A stretch of DNA of 64,000 nt. It comes from Saturnia japonica (lineage: Eukaryota > Arthropoda > Insecta > Lepidoptera > Saturniidae). The notes under the pieces were generated by a model. The model saw only the letters and a list, made by a program, of their open reading frames with translations. It had not been told where the DNA came from and did no database searches. The stretch is from assembly GCA_033032175.1 (NCBI GenBank), contig CM065320.1, positions 4,960,001 to 5,024,000 of the forward strand. The letters run 5' to 3'. The translations under genes were made by a program, and so were the position numbers. Numbering within the stretch: the stretch's first letter is position 1; each line of letters starts with the position of its first letter. Positions 36,640 through 46,768 of this stretch are shown here, one piece after another.

Positions 36640-36925
36640 TATTTTAAGAGACATATGGCACAGAGAAATTTCTTTGGATATTTCTTTTTTATTTGTGCAG
36701 TCCGACTGGTGGAATACCTCCACCCAACAGAAGATCACAGCCAAATAACCTTGTATTGTGATCCTGTGAACACTGTGAGGGCTTTCTGAGCTCTTTAGGA
36801 AGCAGGGTTAAAAATTGGTAAATGCGCTTGTAATACCTCAGGTGGCCGCTTACAATCAGGTGGGCCGTATGCTTGTTCGCCACCTTTGTTGTATAATTCT
36901 CTTCATCCTGAACACCCTCTGTCAA
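36640..36925. repeat. Dispersed retroelement-like repeat (copy 2)
   Basis: Homologous to 15575-15815, and longer on the right, where 'CAGGTGGGCCGTATGCTTGT' and 'CGCCACCTTTGTTGTATAAT' follow. Those words are typical of abundant lepidopteran short repeats. The open frame on its minus strand is incidental. Confidence 0.65.
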
Positions 36926-37332
36926 ATATAATAGGTAACACCATTCTCAATAGTGATAAAAACCTTAAAGTACAAATATTATCAATTCAAAACATTTTTA
37001 ATCTCATTTCATTTCAGCTGTAACTTTAAAGAAACACATTCGAAAAATAAACTAATTTATAAATTCAAGTTACATAAATAACCCATTGAATTAGAAAAAT
37101 TGGTTGAAACAAACAGAACAATGGATAGAAGGGAATGTCTAGCACCAATCTGTGATACATTGAGTACCACAGCTCCAGAGGCACTGAGGAATCTACAGCC
37201 ATCTACATCAACACTGAGACATGAAACAGTAGAGTGCAAAGATGAGGAACCACCTTGCATTAACAATATGGTATTGTTTATATTATTCAAATTATGACTG
37301 TGTCTCCTACTTGTATGTGAATATGTATTGGT

Positions 37333-37403
37333 CAATCTATACAAATAAATAAAATTTAAGTGTGTGTGTTTATAATGTCAAAATAACAGCTTTTTACTAA
37401 AGG
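37333..37403 (+). mobile_element. Helitron 5'-end fragment
   Basis: 'TCTATACAAATAAATAAAAT' followed by 'AATGTCAAAATAACAGCTTT' repeats the 5' terminus of the Helitrons at 12957 and 20869. Confidence 0.65.
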
Positions 37404-37844
37404 CATTCTTCTTGTTAACCCTTATCTTACTTAAGTAGGGTTGGCACAACATGTTTTATTCTTCCACACAACTCTATATAATGTCATCTGACTATTCACA
37501 CCTGTGCATATCATTCTTCACACAATCCATCCACACCTTCTTCGGTCCTCCTTTACTCATATATCTATACACCTTCATTCTTAACATTTTTCTTATTTAT
37601 GGCACCATGTGTAATTAACACAATTTCACCAATGTCTATAATATGAATGTACATTCTCTATGGTAGGTGGTGCTACAAACGAAGCAGACTGATTGATAAA
37701 TGATAGAAGTCCAAAAGAGAATAATTTTAGTATGTAGTATCCAAACCAAGTTATCAATATACCCAAAGTTAGTGAATATATACACAACAAATTATATACA
37801 AAATATCTATGTAATTAAAGCATTATTTTGTTAATTAGGATAAA

Positions 37845-38215
37845 TTCATTAATTAGGCCTGCCCATTCTAGTTATATTATAAGTACGGATAATAGCAGTA
37901 TATTTATTTTGGGCGATAATAGACTTTCCTAAGAAATTATTAGCATCAGTTGCTGATTTAAATTCAATAGAGATCTTATTTCTGCCCACCCTCTTTACTC
38001 CATTACCACAACTATTTTCTATTTTATGATGATTTAAAAATTGGCCATATTTAATCTGTCTTATAGATTAACCTGCTGCCAAATCAAGCTCCAAACGGGA
38101 AACATGCACTATGAAGGGACCTTTGTCAAAGTTATCATAGATTTTAACAGAGTTGTTTAATGCAGGGTGCAAATAAATAGTGTGAATCGATAGTGAGGCT
38201 GAAGATAGGTCTATT
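37845..38215 (-). pseudogene. LINE ORF1 (gag-like) fragment
   Basis: A minus-strand frame, interrupted by one stop, reads 'DKGPFIVHVSRLELD', 'NGVKRVGRNKISIEFKSATD' and 'YNITRMGRPN'. This order (VHVSR, VKRIGRN, NITRMG) is the hallmark of the ORF1 protein of lepidopteran Jockey/CR1-type LINEs. The zinc knuckles expected downstream are absent. Confidence 0.65.
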
Positions 38216-38998
38216 ATGTTTTTTTTAAACATTAGACGTTTCTGTGTCTACAAGGGATCTTTTAATTGCCGTAGCAGTAGGAATAGATGTTAGATTGGAG
38301 CCAATTCGATCAAAACGATCGGGCGATCAGGAGGTCGTAACAACATTGTATAAAGCAATGGAGTTACCGAGTGTTGTTGATAAATGCACTTACTGTTTTG
38401 TACAAATAATTCACTATCCACCGCCAAAATAACCCGGTTTTAGATTAATAATTATAGCCGAAAAAGGAGAAAAAAATATTTTTTTAACCAATCTCACTAA
38501 CACGTGTATAAACTACCGTGCTAAAAACGAGAAAATCTACTTAACATTCTTCTACTTACATGATGACTTTCATCCCTCCTCATGACATGCCCACACCACG
38601 CTAGCCTATAACCCCTCAACTTCTCTATGACTGGTGCTATTTTATGACTTCCCCTAATATACTAATTTCTGATCTTATCCATTTTATTTACTCCACAGAT
38701 CCATCAAATTTGTGTAATAACATTTTTACTTATGGCATATGAAAGTTTATTCGGTACTTAAAAGATAATACCAATTAAAATAATAATAATTATATGTCTT
38801 ACTGTTTGTTTGTTCAAAGTAACCCCCATACAGTTAGACTGCTTTTGACCAGGCTTTCACTGTTAGAAAAATAATTAGGATTCCATGCAAATAAAATAAA
38901 CTGGTACAGTTAATCAATTCAGTCGCTTACATGGCATACACTGATTAAACCATAGAGATATATCAAGTTAATGCACTAAATAATTGGAGATCATAAAA
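38216..38998. other. Intergenic, nothing recognised
   Basis: A 62-codon plus-strand frame (38244-38432) has no recognised domain and lies just upstream of the LINE ORF1 fragment on the opposite strand, so it is probably LINE debris. Confidence 0.45.
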
Positions 38999-39153
38999 AG
39001 GCCTACAAAAAAGTCAGCTGGAGCATATGTTTATCTTCTAAGGTTCACCCACAATAAGCATTTTTGTCTTTAAAATAATTGGGAGCGATTCGTGCCTGTG
39101 CTCGATCGACGGCACTCTGTAGTCCACACGTGCGCAACCGCAGGCACAGCTAG
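38999..39153 (+). mobile_element. Helitron 3'-end fragment
   Basis: It reads into 'GTAGTCCACACGTGCGCAAC' and ends 'GGCACAGCTAG' followed by T, the reverse orientation of the 12957 and 20869 Helitrons. It is truncated on the left at the edge of the tandem unit, and the second unit repeats it at 40170-40313. Confidence 0.7.
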
Positions 39154-40170
39154 TATAGATATATTGAAGAGCTGCATAGTTTTACTGATTGTTTGTTGAA
39201 TTTACAGCATAGTATAAAATTTCTTCTTAAATGTTTTAATAGATAACTTTGGCCGATGCCCTAGACTCTAGGAATATATTAATTTTATCTAAAAATATTT
39301 CATGTGAACCACTCAATATATTTCAGAATCCATCTGGTTACTTAGAGTCACCAGAGTATGGAAACTTCTATGACAGTAAGGGTAATGTGTTGGAAAAATT
39401 GAAGAAGGAATTCCCTGAGGATGAATGTCCTCAATCTAGCTTCAGTAGTAAACTAATTTTTGAAGTAAGTAATTAGTACTAATGTCATTTTGCATCTCAC
39501 TTCTGATCAAGAGTTCTCCTCTCATTAACTGGTATAGTAGTTTCACCTCACGAAGGTGGGTTAAGAAAAGTGGTTATTTTTATTTGATTAAAATAGTGTT
39601 TATTTTATGGAATATTGGTGATGAAATTGGTGTTTTGTTGAACTGGCCACTTTGATCTCAAATATCTGGCGTTTGGTTAGGAATTCCAAATCCAAATTTA
39701 TTTCAAATTTAGGCTTGTGTATTTGTGTTTCGAATTTAGTGATTTATTTGTTTTAGTACTATTTGATTTTTCTTTGATATCGTTCTTTTTACAAAATGGA
39801 AAACTTCATAGATAATAATGGTTGGTTAATGGTAATATCGTTCGATTGATCAAATAAATAAGTTCATAATATTTTTTTCGTTTTGCTTTTTCCATATAAA
39901 ACGCCAATTTTATATGTAAGGACTTAATATAAAGTTTAATTATTTTTTTTATTATTTTTACATAATAAAAAATGTCGCACTTTCGTAATAAGAAGCAAGC
40001 GTAGGTCTATTTGTTACCCTCTACTAAACGCGCCAAAATAAGAGTTATAATAAATTAAATATTTTGATTTTGAATTAATTATGATAGTGATATGAAAATA
40101 ATTCTAATTCGGTTACGATACTTGAAGCTAAATTAAAACATTAAATTCTGTATGATACGTGACTAAAAAA
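39011..40170. repeat. 1160-bp tandem unit, copy 1
   Basis: Positions here align with those exactly 1160 bp downstream with only scattered substitutions (about 98-99 percent alike). The unit contains a Helitron 3' end, an exon-like frame and a dispersed repeat. The left boundary falls inside the Helitron. Confidence 0.9.
39243..39464 (+). CDS. Exon-like frame of unidentified gene, copy 1
   Basis: A 222-bp stretch is open in phase 0 between an AG acceptor (39241-39242) and a textbook donor GTAAGT (39465). It encodes 74 residues, including 'NPSGYLESPEYGN' and 'FPEDECPQSSFSSKLIFE'. The 'G-Y-L-E-S-P-x-Y' phrase and the two cysteines weakly recall the start of a CUB domain, but spacing is off and this is not claimed. 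No neighbouring exon was found. The difference between the two copies is three amino-acid changes in 74, with no stop. Confidence 0.4.
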
Positions 40171-41330
40171 AAGTCCGCTGGAGCATATCTTTATCTTCTA
40201 AGGTTCACCCACATAAAGCATTTTTGTCTTTAAAATAATTGGGAGCGATTCGTGCCTGTGCTCGATCGACGGCACTCTGTAGTCCACACGTGCGCAACCG
40301 CAGGCACAGCTAGTATAGATATATTGAAGAGCTGCATAGTTTTACTGATTGTTTGTTGAATTTACAGCATAGTATAAAATTTCTTCTTAAATGTTTTAAT
40401 AGATAACTTTGGCCGATGCCCTAGACTCTAGGAATATATTAATTTTATCTAAAAATATTTCATGTGAACCACTCAATATATTTCAGAATCCATCTGGTTA
40501 CTTAGAGTCACCAGAGTATGGAAACTGCTATGACAGTAAGGATAATGTGTTGGAAAAATTGAAGAAGGGATTCCCTGAGGATGAATGTCCTCAATCTAGC
40601 TTCAGTAGTAAACTAATTTTTGAAGTAAGTAATTAGTACTAATGTCATTTTGCATCTCACTTCTGATCAAGAGTTCTCCTCTCATTAACTGGTATAGTAG
40701 TTTCATCTCACGAAGGTGGGTTAAGAAAAGTGGTTATTTTTATTTGATTAAAATAGTGTTTATTTTATGGAATATTGGTGATGAAATTGGTGTTTTGTTG
40801 AACTGGCCACTTTGATCTCAAATATCTGGCGTTTGGTTAGGAATTCCAAAGCCAAATTTATTTCAAATTTAGGCTTGTGTGTTTGTGTTTCGAATTTAGT
40901 GATTTATTTGTTTTAGTACTATTTGATTTTTCTTTGATATCGTTCTTTTTACAAAATGGAAAACTTCATAGATAATAATGGTTGGTTAATGGTAATATCG
41001 TTCGATTGATCAAATAAATAAGTTCATAATATTTTTTTCGTTTTGCTTTTTCCATATAAAACGCCAATTTTATATGTAAGGACTTAATATAAAGTTTAAT
41101 TATTTTTTTTATTATTTTTACATAATAAAAAATGTCGCACTTTCGTAATAAGAAGCAAGCGTAGGTCTATTTGTTACCCTCTACTAAACGCGCCAAAATA
41201 AGAGTTATAATAAATTAAATATTTTGATTTTGAATTAATTATGATGGTGATGATGAAAATAATTCTAATTCGGTTACGATACTTGAAGCTAAATTAAAAC
41301 ATTAAATTCTGTATTATACGTGACTAAAAA
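40171..41330. repeat. 1160-bp tandem unit, copy 2
   Basis: Head-to-tail with copy 1. It retains the Helitron 3' end (to 40313), the exon-like frame (40403-40624) and the inner repeat. Differences from copy 1 are single-base substitutions plus one small insertion near 41250 ('GATGGTGATGATGA'). Confidence 0.9.
40403..40624 (+). CDS. Exon-like frame of unidentified gene, copy 2
   Basis: Same acceptor, frame and GTAAGT donor as copy 1. Substitutions change Phe to Cys ('YGNCYD'), Gly to Asp ('SKDN') and Glu to Gly ('KKGFPED'); the frame stays open. If both copies were spliced into one transcript, the 222-nt symmetric (phase 0-0) exon would duplicate 74 residues without a shift. No evidence of expression can be read from sequence. 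Confidence 0.38.
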
Positions 41331-42290
41331 AAACCGTGGAGTACTTTATTTTTTCCCCAATAAAATTTTTTTTTAAAATAATTAGGATTCGTGCCTTGCT
41401 AACGGCACTCTGTATCCACAGTGCCAACCGAGGCACACTAGTTAATATATTGAAAGCTGAAGTTTTACGTTGTTTGTTAATTTCAGCTAGTATAAAATTT
41501 CTTCTTAAATTTTTAATAATAACTTTGGCCGATGCCCTAGATTAGGAATTATTAATTTTTCTAAAAATTTTATTAAACTCAAAATTTCAGAATCCACTGG
41601 TTCTTAATAAGAGTAGGAAATCATGCATAAAAATGTGTTGGAAAAATTGAAAAGGGACCCAGGATGAATGTCCTAACTACTTAGAGTAAACAATTTTGAA
41701 GAAGAATTAGTACAATGCATTTTGCTCTCATTTGAAAGATTCTTTATTAATGGTATATTTTCACTCACAATGGGTTAAAAATGGTTATTTTTTTTGATTA
41801 AAAATAGTGTTTATTTTATAATATTTATGAAAGGTTTTTGTTAACTGGCCATTTACCAAAATTGGCTTTTTAAATTCCAAAGCCAAATTTATTTAAATTT
41901 AGGCTTGTGTTTTTGTTTCAATTTAGGATTTAGTTTTATATATTTGATTTTTTTTGAACGTTTTTTTCTGGAAAATTATAGATAATAATGGTTGGTTAAT
42001 GGTAAATGTTGATTGATAAATAAAAAGTTCATAAATTTTTTTCGTTTTGTTTTTATATAAAAGCCTTTTATTGTGGACAATATAAATTTAATTATTTTTT
42101 TTATTATTTTTAATAATAAAAAATTCCATTTGAATAAGAAGAAGCGTAGGCTATTTGTTCCCTTATAAACGGAAAATAAGAGTTTAATAAATTAAATATT
42201 TTGATTTTGAATTAATTATATTATGTGAAAATAATTTTTCGGTTACAACAAGCTAAATTAAAACATTAAATTTGTATTATATCTAAAATT
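41331..42290. repeat. Third, deletion-ridden copy of the tandem unit
   Basis: The order of sequence blocks follows copies 1 and 2 throughout: 'ACGGCACTCTGTA', 'GGCCGATGCCCTAGA', 'ATGTGTTGGAAAAATTGAA', 'AATGGTTGGTTAATGGTAA'. Dozens of 1-6-base deletions break it, with few substitutions. The exon frame is destroyed. The pattern looks more like uncorrected long-read error than natural decay. Confidence 0.7.
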
Positions 42291-43175
42291 ACAAACACAA
42301 AGTGTAGAACTTTAATGTTTTTTTTTTAAATTTATAATTTTTATTTTACGAAATATTATTAATTCATAGTTCTAACCTACTAAAAAATTTAATTAACATT
42401 ACATAATTTCTAAAAAAAACATGTTTTCAACATTGTTTGTAACAACTTATGGTGAATCAGTTGGAGACTTTTTATTTTATAAATATAAAACAGTTTGCGC
42501 GAGTAGAGCTGCTACACTTATTTAATACTTAACTTAATAAGTCTCCGGGCGATTTGGCGAAGTTTTGTATTTTATTATTTTCTTTCTGGTAGGGATTTAA
42601 AAATAAATCACAAAGAGTAAACCTGAAAATCGGGAACTGTTTGTGTTAAATATGGGAAGAAGTAGGTAAAAATCTCGTTCAATAAAAAAAATTGGTTTGA
42701 ATGCAAGGTTTGGTAATACTGAGGACACAAGGAATGAATAATGTAGGTAACTACTGAAGAAGTCCAATTCGGACCAATGCAAGAAAACAAAATGGACCCA
42801 TGCATTTCAAAATGGGGTACTGGATTTGAAAAAATCCGGGTGGTGAAATATTTTTCTATTCCTAAATAACTAAATGCCATAAAATCATGTCGAGATTATT
42901 CCCTTTAAAAAGTGCAATTTTGGAAGAATTAATTCAAATATAACTTTATTAATTAATAAAGTTTAAATTTGTTACAATCTGTAATTCCAAAAAAGTTGCT
43001 TAAAACCCTTTCAAAAAACTTTGCGGGAAAGGTAAATGGTGACCTACATAAATTGTCTAGATATTACAGCTGTTTCTTTTGTGAAGTAGGTGAAAGAATT
43101 ACGTTAAAATTTTTGAATTTAGTGTTGGCGACAAACTTTTTTCCTAAGACTTGTTGATATTGATATTATTATATT
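42291..43175. other. Unassigned; may include 5' part of the piggyBac gene
   Basis: No recognised domain. A plus-strand frame ends at 'GCGGGAAAG|GTAAATGG' (about 43031), a passable donor. Because the errantivirus at 43176 lies upstream of the first visible piggyBac exon, missing 5' exons could lie here. Homopolymer-rich texture makes frames unreliable. Confidence 0.3.
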
Positions 43176-43475
43176 AATTACGTAGTTGACCGTCCGTAGG
43201 AGGTTTTTAAAAGAAAGGCGATTTTTGGTCCTTTACAAAACTTATAATAAAATTAATTAATTACAATAAATAACTTAAACTAAGGTGTGAACCTCCAAGC
43301 TCAGGCGATCGAGCGAGATTGTTCTTCTGTCATTCTTTCATTGTCCCACGATGTGTTCATTTCACCTGGTCAGCGATTTCCAATAATTCACGTGGGAACT
43401 TGCATTGTAATCTGAGTCCGCGTTACCTGGTTCTGGGTGGTCGAGTACGTTGGGTAGGTAGGACAGTAGGTAACA
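43176..43475 (-). repeat. Errantivirus 3' LTR
   Basis: On the minus strand it begins 'TGTTACCTACTG' and ends 'AACTACGTAATT'. It matches the other LTR at 299 of 300 bases; the difference is A (here) versus G near 43381/46546. Confidence 0.93.
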
Positions 43476-43490
43476 CCTCCCCTCCTGGAT
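43476..43490 (-). other. Polypurine tract
   Basis: Minus-strand 'CAGGAGGGGAGG' lies immediately before the LTR start TGTTACC; it is the plus-strand DNA primer of Ty3/gypsy elements. Confidence 0.8.
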
Positions 43491-43496
43491 GAGCAA

Positions 43497-44255
43497 TTAT
43501 TTGCACATTTTTAATGCAAATATTGCGGCTTGGCGATTCTGCAGGTTGGTTTCCTGAATATTTCCTGAAGATGAAGTTTCAGTTTCAGGATGCATTATGG
43601 TAGGTATTTCTATTTCAGTTTGTAGAGATGATTTGTTCTTCAACAATAAACGACATCGGCGGCGACGCATAATGTACAAGAATAACAGTACAATTGCACC
43701 CAATTTGACAATTGCATATAATGGTATTATACTATGATGTATGCTAGAAAAATCCATGGTGTTCAGGCTTGAATAATTTTCTATCTGAACCTGATGCTGA
43801 ATGTTGTGCAGTTTATCCAAATCAGTTGTCGTAAGATTATAATGCGCCGATCGATTTCCAAAAATTGATGGCAACTTTTGTGGGATAGACATTAGTTCAA
43901 CGGCACTCCCACGTACTTTGTCATTGGAGTTAATAATAGTAAATTCTGGCGACTTTATATTGCAATTTCTTGGTATCGTTGCAAAGTAGCTGCCCTTCAT
44001 TAGTCGGTATTCTTCTTGTCCGCATATTAATTGAATCCTTGTGGGTTTCGGGAACGTGATTATATAATGTTGACTATCCAATTCCAAAAGTGCTTCTTTA
44101 TGAAATGAAATAGAAGTAGAATGACATAGGTTCTCTGTTTCTTTTTGATTGAGTAGGTGATAGATGCAATCTTTGTGTGTACGCCTTTGATGAGAAATTT
44201 CCTGTTCGCAAATGTACCCGGTGTCGATCTTCGGGCATTCTGCCTCCATGTACAC
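43497..44255 (-). pseudogene. env: Errantivirus env, C-terminal fragment
   Basis: A 252-codon frame resembles the C-terminal half of the insect errantivirus envelope protein, a family related to baculovirus F-type fusion proteins. Visible features are a cysteine-containing ectodomain portion (Cys near residues 8, 16, 30, 44, 78, 98), a hydrophobic membrane anchor at about 174-196, and a basic Arg-rich stretch directly after it. The signal peptide, cleavage site and fusion-peptide region expected upstream are missing because a deletion joins this fragment to sequence downstream of integrase. The protein is therefore not expected to act in entry. Confidence 0.7.
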
Positions 44256-44563
44256 AAACTCCTTGGAGTTGGTTGCTATATACGGGAATGGGGCAAGATT
44301 ACTTCGGATTTTCTGTTAGGAACGGGACAGAGCCTATATAGGTTATAGGATGTTGGAGATAAAATTGGAAACTTGAAGGACAATCACTATTTTATTGTCA
44401 GCGTAATATGATCCTAAACTAATTATATTATAATAGTACCTAATATCTAACTCTAACATTTGTTCCGAATTGTATAAAGATTTTAATTTGCTTAGCATGT
44501 TATTTAATTGTTGTGGAATGGTGCATAGAATTAGTGCGACTAAAAGCTAAAATGTTTTCTAAT

Positions 44564-45700
44564 CTAATAATTTCCAGGTAAAGGTCCTGAACATTGTCTG
44601 CTTGTACTGGGACCAGGGTCATGATGAAGGTCGCTATCCTGTAACAGTGTTGGTTTTTTAGTCACCTTTGCTCTCTTTATCCTAGCCTTAGCGACTGGCC
44701 CGCGTTTTTTAGTGGTGTAAACGTGTATGGGTAAGTTTGACATAACTTTGTCCTGAGTATAACGAGCAGCGAGCTTTTGCCTTTGAACTATCGGGTTTCT
44801 AATGTATACATTCTGACCTTGTTTGTAGTCTGTTTGAGGTTCTCGGTTGAGGTTACGTCGAGTCATTGTCTGCTCACGTTCGGATAGAGATGAATTATGT
44901 ATGATGTTGTATACTATATCCATCTTTCCGCGGTGGTCCTGTAGGTACTGCTGGTATAATTGTTGTGACAAATCCAAGTCTGTCGGGTCTCTGGGGTCAA
45001 AATGTCCACTCATAAGGTCAACCGGTCTGCATTTGGTAAGACTATGTATAGAACTGTTGTATGCAATTAATGCGTAAGGAACTAAGTTTTGAGCTGGCTC
45101 GTTTCTATGTTGTAATTTTAATAGACGTAGATGTTCAAGAAGTGTACTGTGAAAACGTTCTATCATTCCGTTTTCGTGAGGGGCATCGGCTGCAATAATA
45201 TGATGCTGAATTTTATGTAATTTGAGGAATTCTGCCACTACCTGGTTCGTAAATTCGGTTCCTCTGTCTGTCGTTACGGTTAAAGGGAAACCATGATGTG
45301 TACAGAAGTTCAGAAGTGACTTTACTATGTTAGGAGCTGTACAATCTGGTAAGCGATATGCTTGGGCATATTTTGTGAATGCGTCGATAATAGTTAAGTA
45401 TTTTTCTTGTTCTATTGTCACTACATCTGCGTGTGCTAACTGAAAAGGTTTTGAAGGCGGTGTTACGATCTGAAATTCAGGACGTAGAGGTACGCGATCG
45501 TACTTAGCGCGGTTGCAAATAACACATTCATTAATAAAATATGTTATTTGTTCTTTGAGTTTCGGCCAAAAATATCTTTGTGATAGAGATAAATAGGTTT
45601 CATTTATTCCTCTATGATTCGTTTTTCCGATATGATATTGGGAAATTATGTGTTGTTGTTCTAAATAATCCGATATGTTCTGAATTTCACGTTTAACCAA
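44564..45700 (-). CDS. pol: Errantivirus integrase (end of pol)
   Basis: A 378-codon open frame. The HHCC zinc domain is intact (His23, His29, Cys59, Cys62). The catalytic core has Asp92 ('ADVV'), Asp145 ('TTDRGTEF') and Glu181 ('NGMIERFH'), spaced D-35-E as in Ty3/gypsy integrases. The C-terminal region is basic ('KKRGPVAKARIKRAK'). It normally inserts retroviral-type cDNA into chromosomes. Here it lacks the upstream protease and reverse transcriptase, so it has no processed form and probably no function. The frame opens directly after the gag remnant at a deletion junction near 45705. Its methionine is simply the first in frame. Confidence 0.88.
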   Translation of the reverse strand: MVKREIQNISDYLEQQHIISQYHIGKTNHRGINETYLSLSQRYFWPKLKEQITYFINECVICNRAKYDRVPLRPEFQIVTPPSKPFQLAHADVVTIEQEKYLTIIDAFTKYAQAYRLPDCTAPNIVKSLLNFCTHHGFPLTVTTDRGTEFTNQVVAEFLKLHKIQHHIIAADAPHENGMIERFHSTLLEHLRLLKLQHRNEPAQNLVPYALIAYNSSIHSLTKCRPVDLMSGHFDPRDPTDLDLSQQLYQQYLQDHRGKMDIVYNIIHNSSLSEREQTMTRRNLNREPQTDYKQGQNVYIRNPIVQRQKLAARYTQDKVMSNLPIHVYTTKKRGPVAKARIKRAKVTKKPTLLQDSDLHHDPGPSTSRQCSGPLPGNY

Positions 45701-45707
45701 GATAATG

Positions 45708-45944
45708 TTAATGGAAGAGCTTGGTAGCTAAAGTTCTGGCGGCTGAACCAGTAATTTTATTAATTATTCCGTTCAGTAAAGCTGCCGTAACTAATTGATT
45801 TTCTGGGCGAACATACTCTAAAACTAAGTTGTCACATATGTTTAAAAATCTAACTAAGACATGAGAATTTCCGTCAAACTCCGGTACTAATCTAAGGGCT
45901 TTCCAAATTTTGTCAATGACAACGCTATTATCGGATTGAGCCAT
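45708..45944 (-). pseudogene. gag: Errantivirus gag, N-terminal remnant
   Basis: The 78-codon frame starts MAQSDN and includes 'KALRLVPEFDGNSHVLVRFL', the typical start of errantivirus gag (the 'P-E-F-D-G' phrase). It ends abruptly at the deletion junction with integrase, so capsid and nucleocapsid parts are gone. Confidence 0.75.
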
Positions 45945-46322
45945 TTCAGTTTCTAGATTTTCCGATACACTACTAAATCTTAAATTATCTATAATAGTGT
46001 GCCGCTGATCCGGCTTTATAACCGTATTTTTCCCTGGGAAAAAAATTTTGGCTATTAAAATATACTACTAGGTTAAATTATAGAGGATGATCTATTACCA
46101 GGATAGGGAATAGCAACCAATAGGATATGTGTAACTAAATCTAAACTCACAGAAGGTTCTGCATATCTGGTCTCATCGATGATTGGATGATGTCCTCCTC
46201 AGCAACAGCAGGATCTGTCGACTCCTTCGACGGCCTCCTCGTAGATTCTTAAAGATAGTCACCGCGTCGACGAAACGACTATCGGGCGGGAATCGAAGTT
46301 AGATCCCGCAAACCGACGCGAC
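45945..46322 (-). other. Errantivirus 5' leader
   Basis: Untranslated stretch between the primer-binding site and the gag remnant, likely to contain packaging signals. No frame. Confidence 0.6.
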
Positions 46323-46340
46323 TATCCTACCGACTGCGCC
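46323..46340 (-). other. Primer-binding site
   Basis: Minus-strand 'TGGCGCAGTCGGTAGGAT' starts directly after the 5' LTR. It matches the tRNA-Ser-type primer site known in the 17.6/297/TED group of errantiviruses. Confidence 0.75.
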
Positions 46341-46640
46341 AATTACGTAGTTGACCGTCCGTAGGAGGTTTTTAAAAGAAAGGCGATTTTTGGTCCTTTA
46401 CAAAACTTATAATAAAATTAATTAATTACAATAAATAACTTAAACTAAGGTGTGAACCTCCAAGCTCAGGCGATCGAGCGAGATTGTTCTTCTGTCATTC
46501 TTTCATTGTCCCACGATGTGTTCATTTCACCTGGTCAGCGATTTCCGATAATTCACGTGGGAACTTGCATTGTAATCTGAGTCCGCGTTACCTGGTTCTG
46601 GGTGGTCGAGTACGTTGGGTAGGTAGGACAGTAGGTAACA
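46341..46640 (-). repeat. Errantivirus 5' LTR
   Basis: A 300-bp LTR, element orientation minus. It borders the target copy TATT at 46641 and the primer site on its other side. Confidence 0.93.
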
Positions 46641-46768
46641 TATTATTTATTGTTGTTGATATTTTGTGATTGTTTTTTTTTTGTTTCTGATTGTTAATGC
46701 TAATAATATCTGATGTATTACTATTAACTTACATGTATTTTATAGTTGTATTTTTAATTTCTATTTAG

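Larger units (their letters stand above)
43176..46640 (-). mobile_element. Internally deleted errantivirus (Ty3/gypsy with env)
   Basis: Two 300-bp LTRs (43176-43475 and 46341-46640) differ at one base. The 4-bp target duplication TATT flanks them (43172-43175 and 46641-46644). On the minus strand the order is 5' LTR, a serine-tRNA-type primer site, a short gag remnant, integrase, the env C-terminal half, polypurine tract, 3' LTR. Most of gag and all of protease, reverse transcriptase and RNase H are missing, so the 3465-bp element cannot move alone. High LTR identity means recent insertion with help from an intact relative. Confidence 0.93.

Noticed and set aside
39243..39464. CUB domain call for the duplicated exon
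   Set aside because: The 'GYLESPEYG' phrase fits, but the cysteine spacing and remaining pattern do not support it.
43497..44255. Functional envelope gene
   Set aside because: Only the C-terminal half with membrane anchor remains; signal peptide and fusion region are deleted.
44847..45077. Plus-strand frame inside the errantivirus
   Set aside because: Shadow of the integrase frame; no motif of its own.
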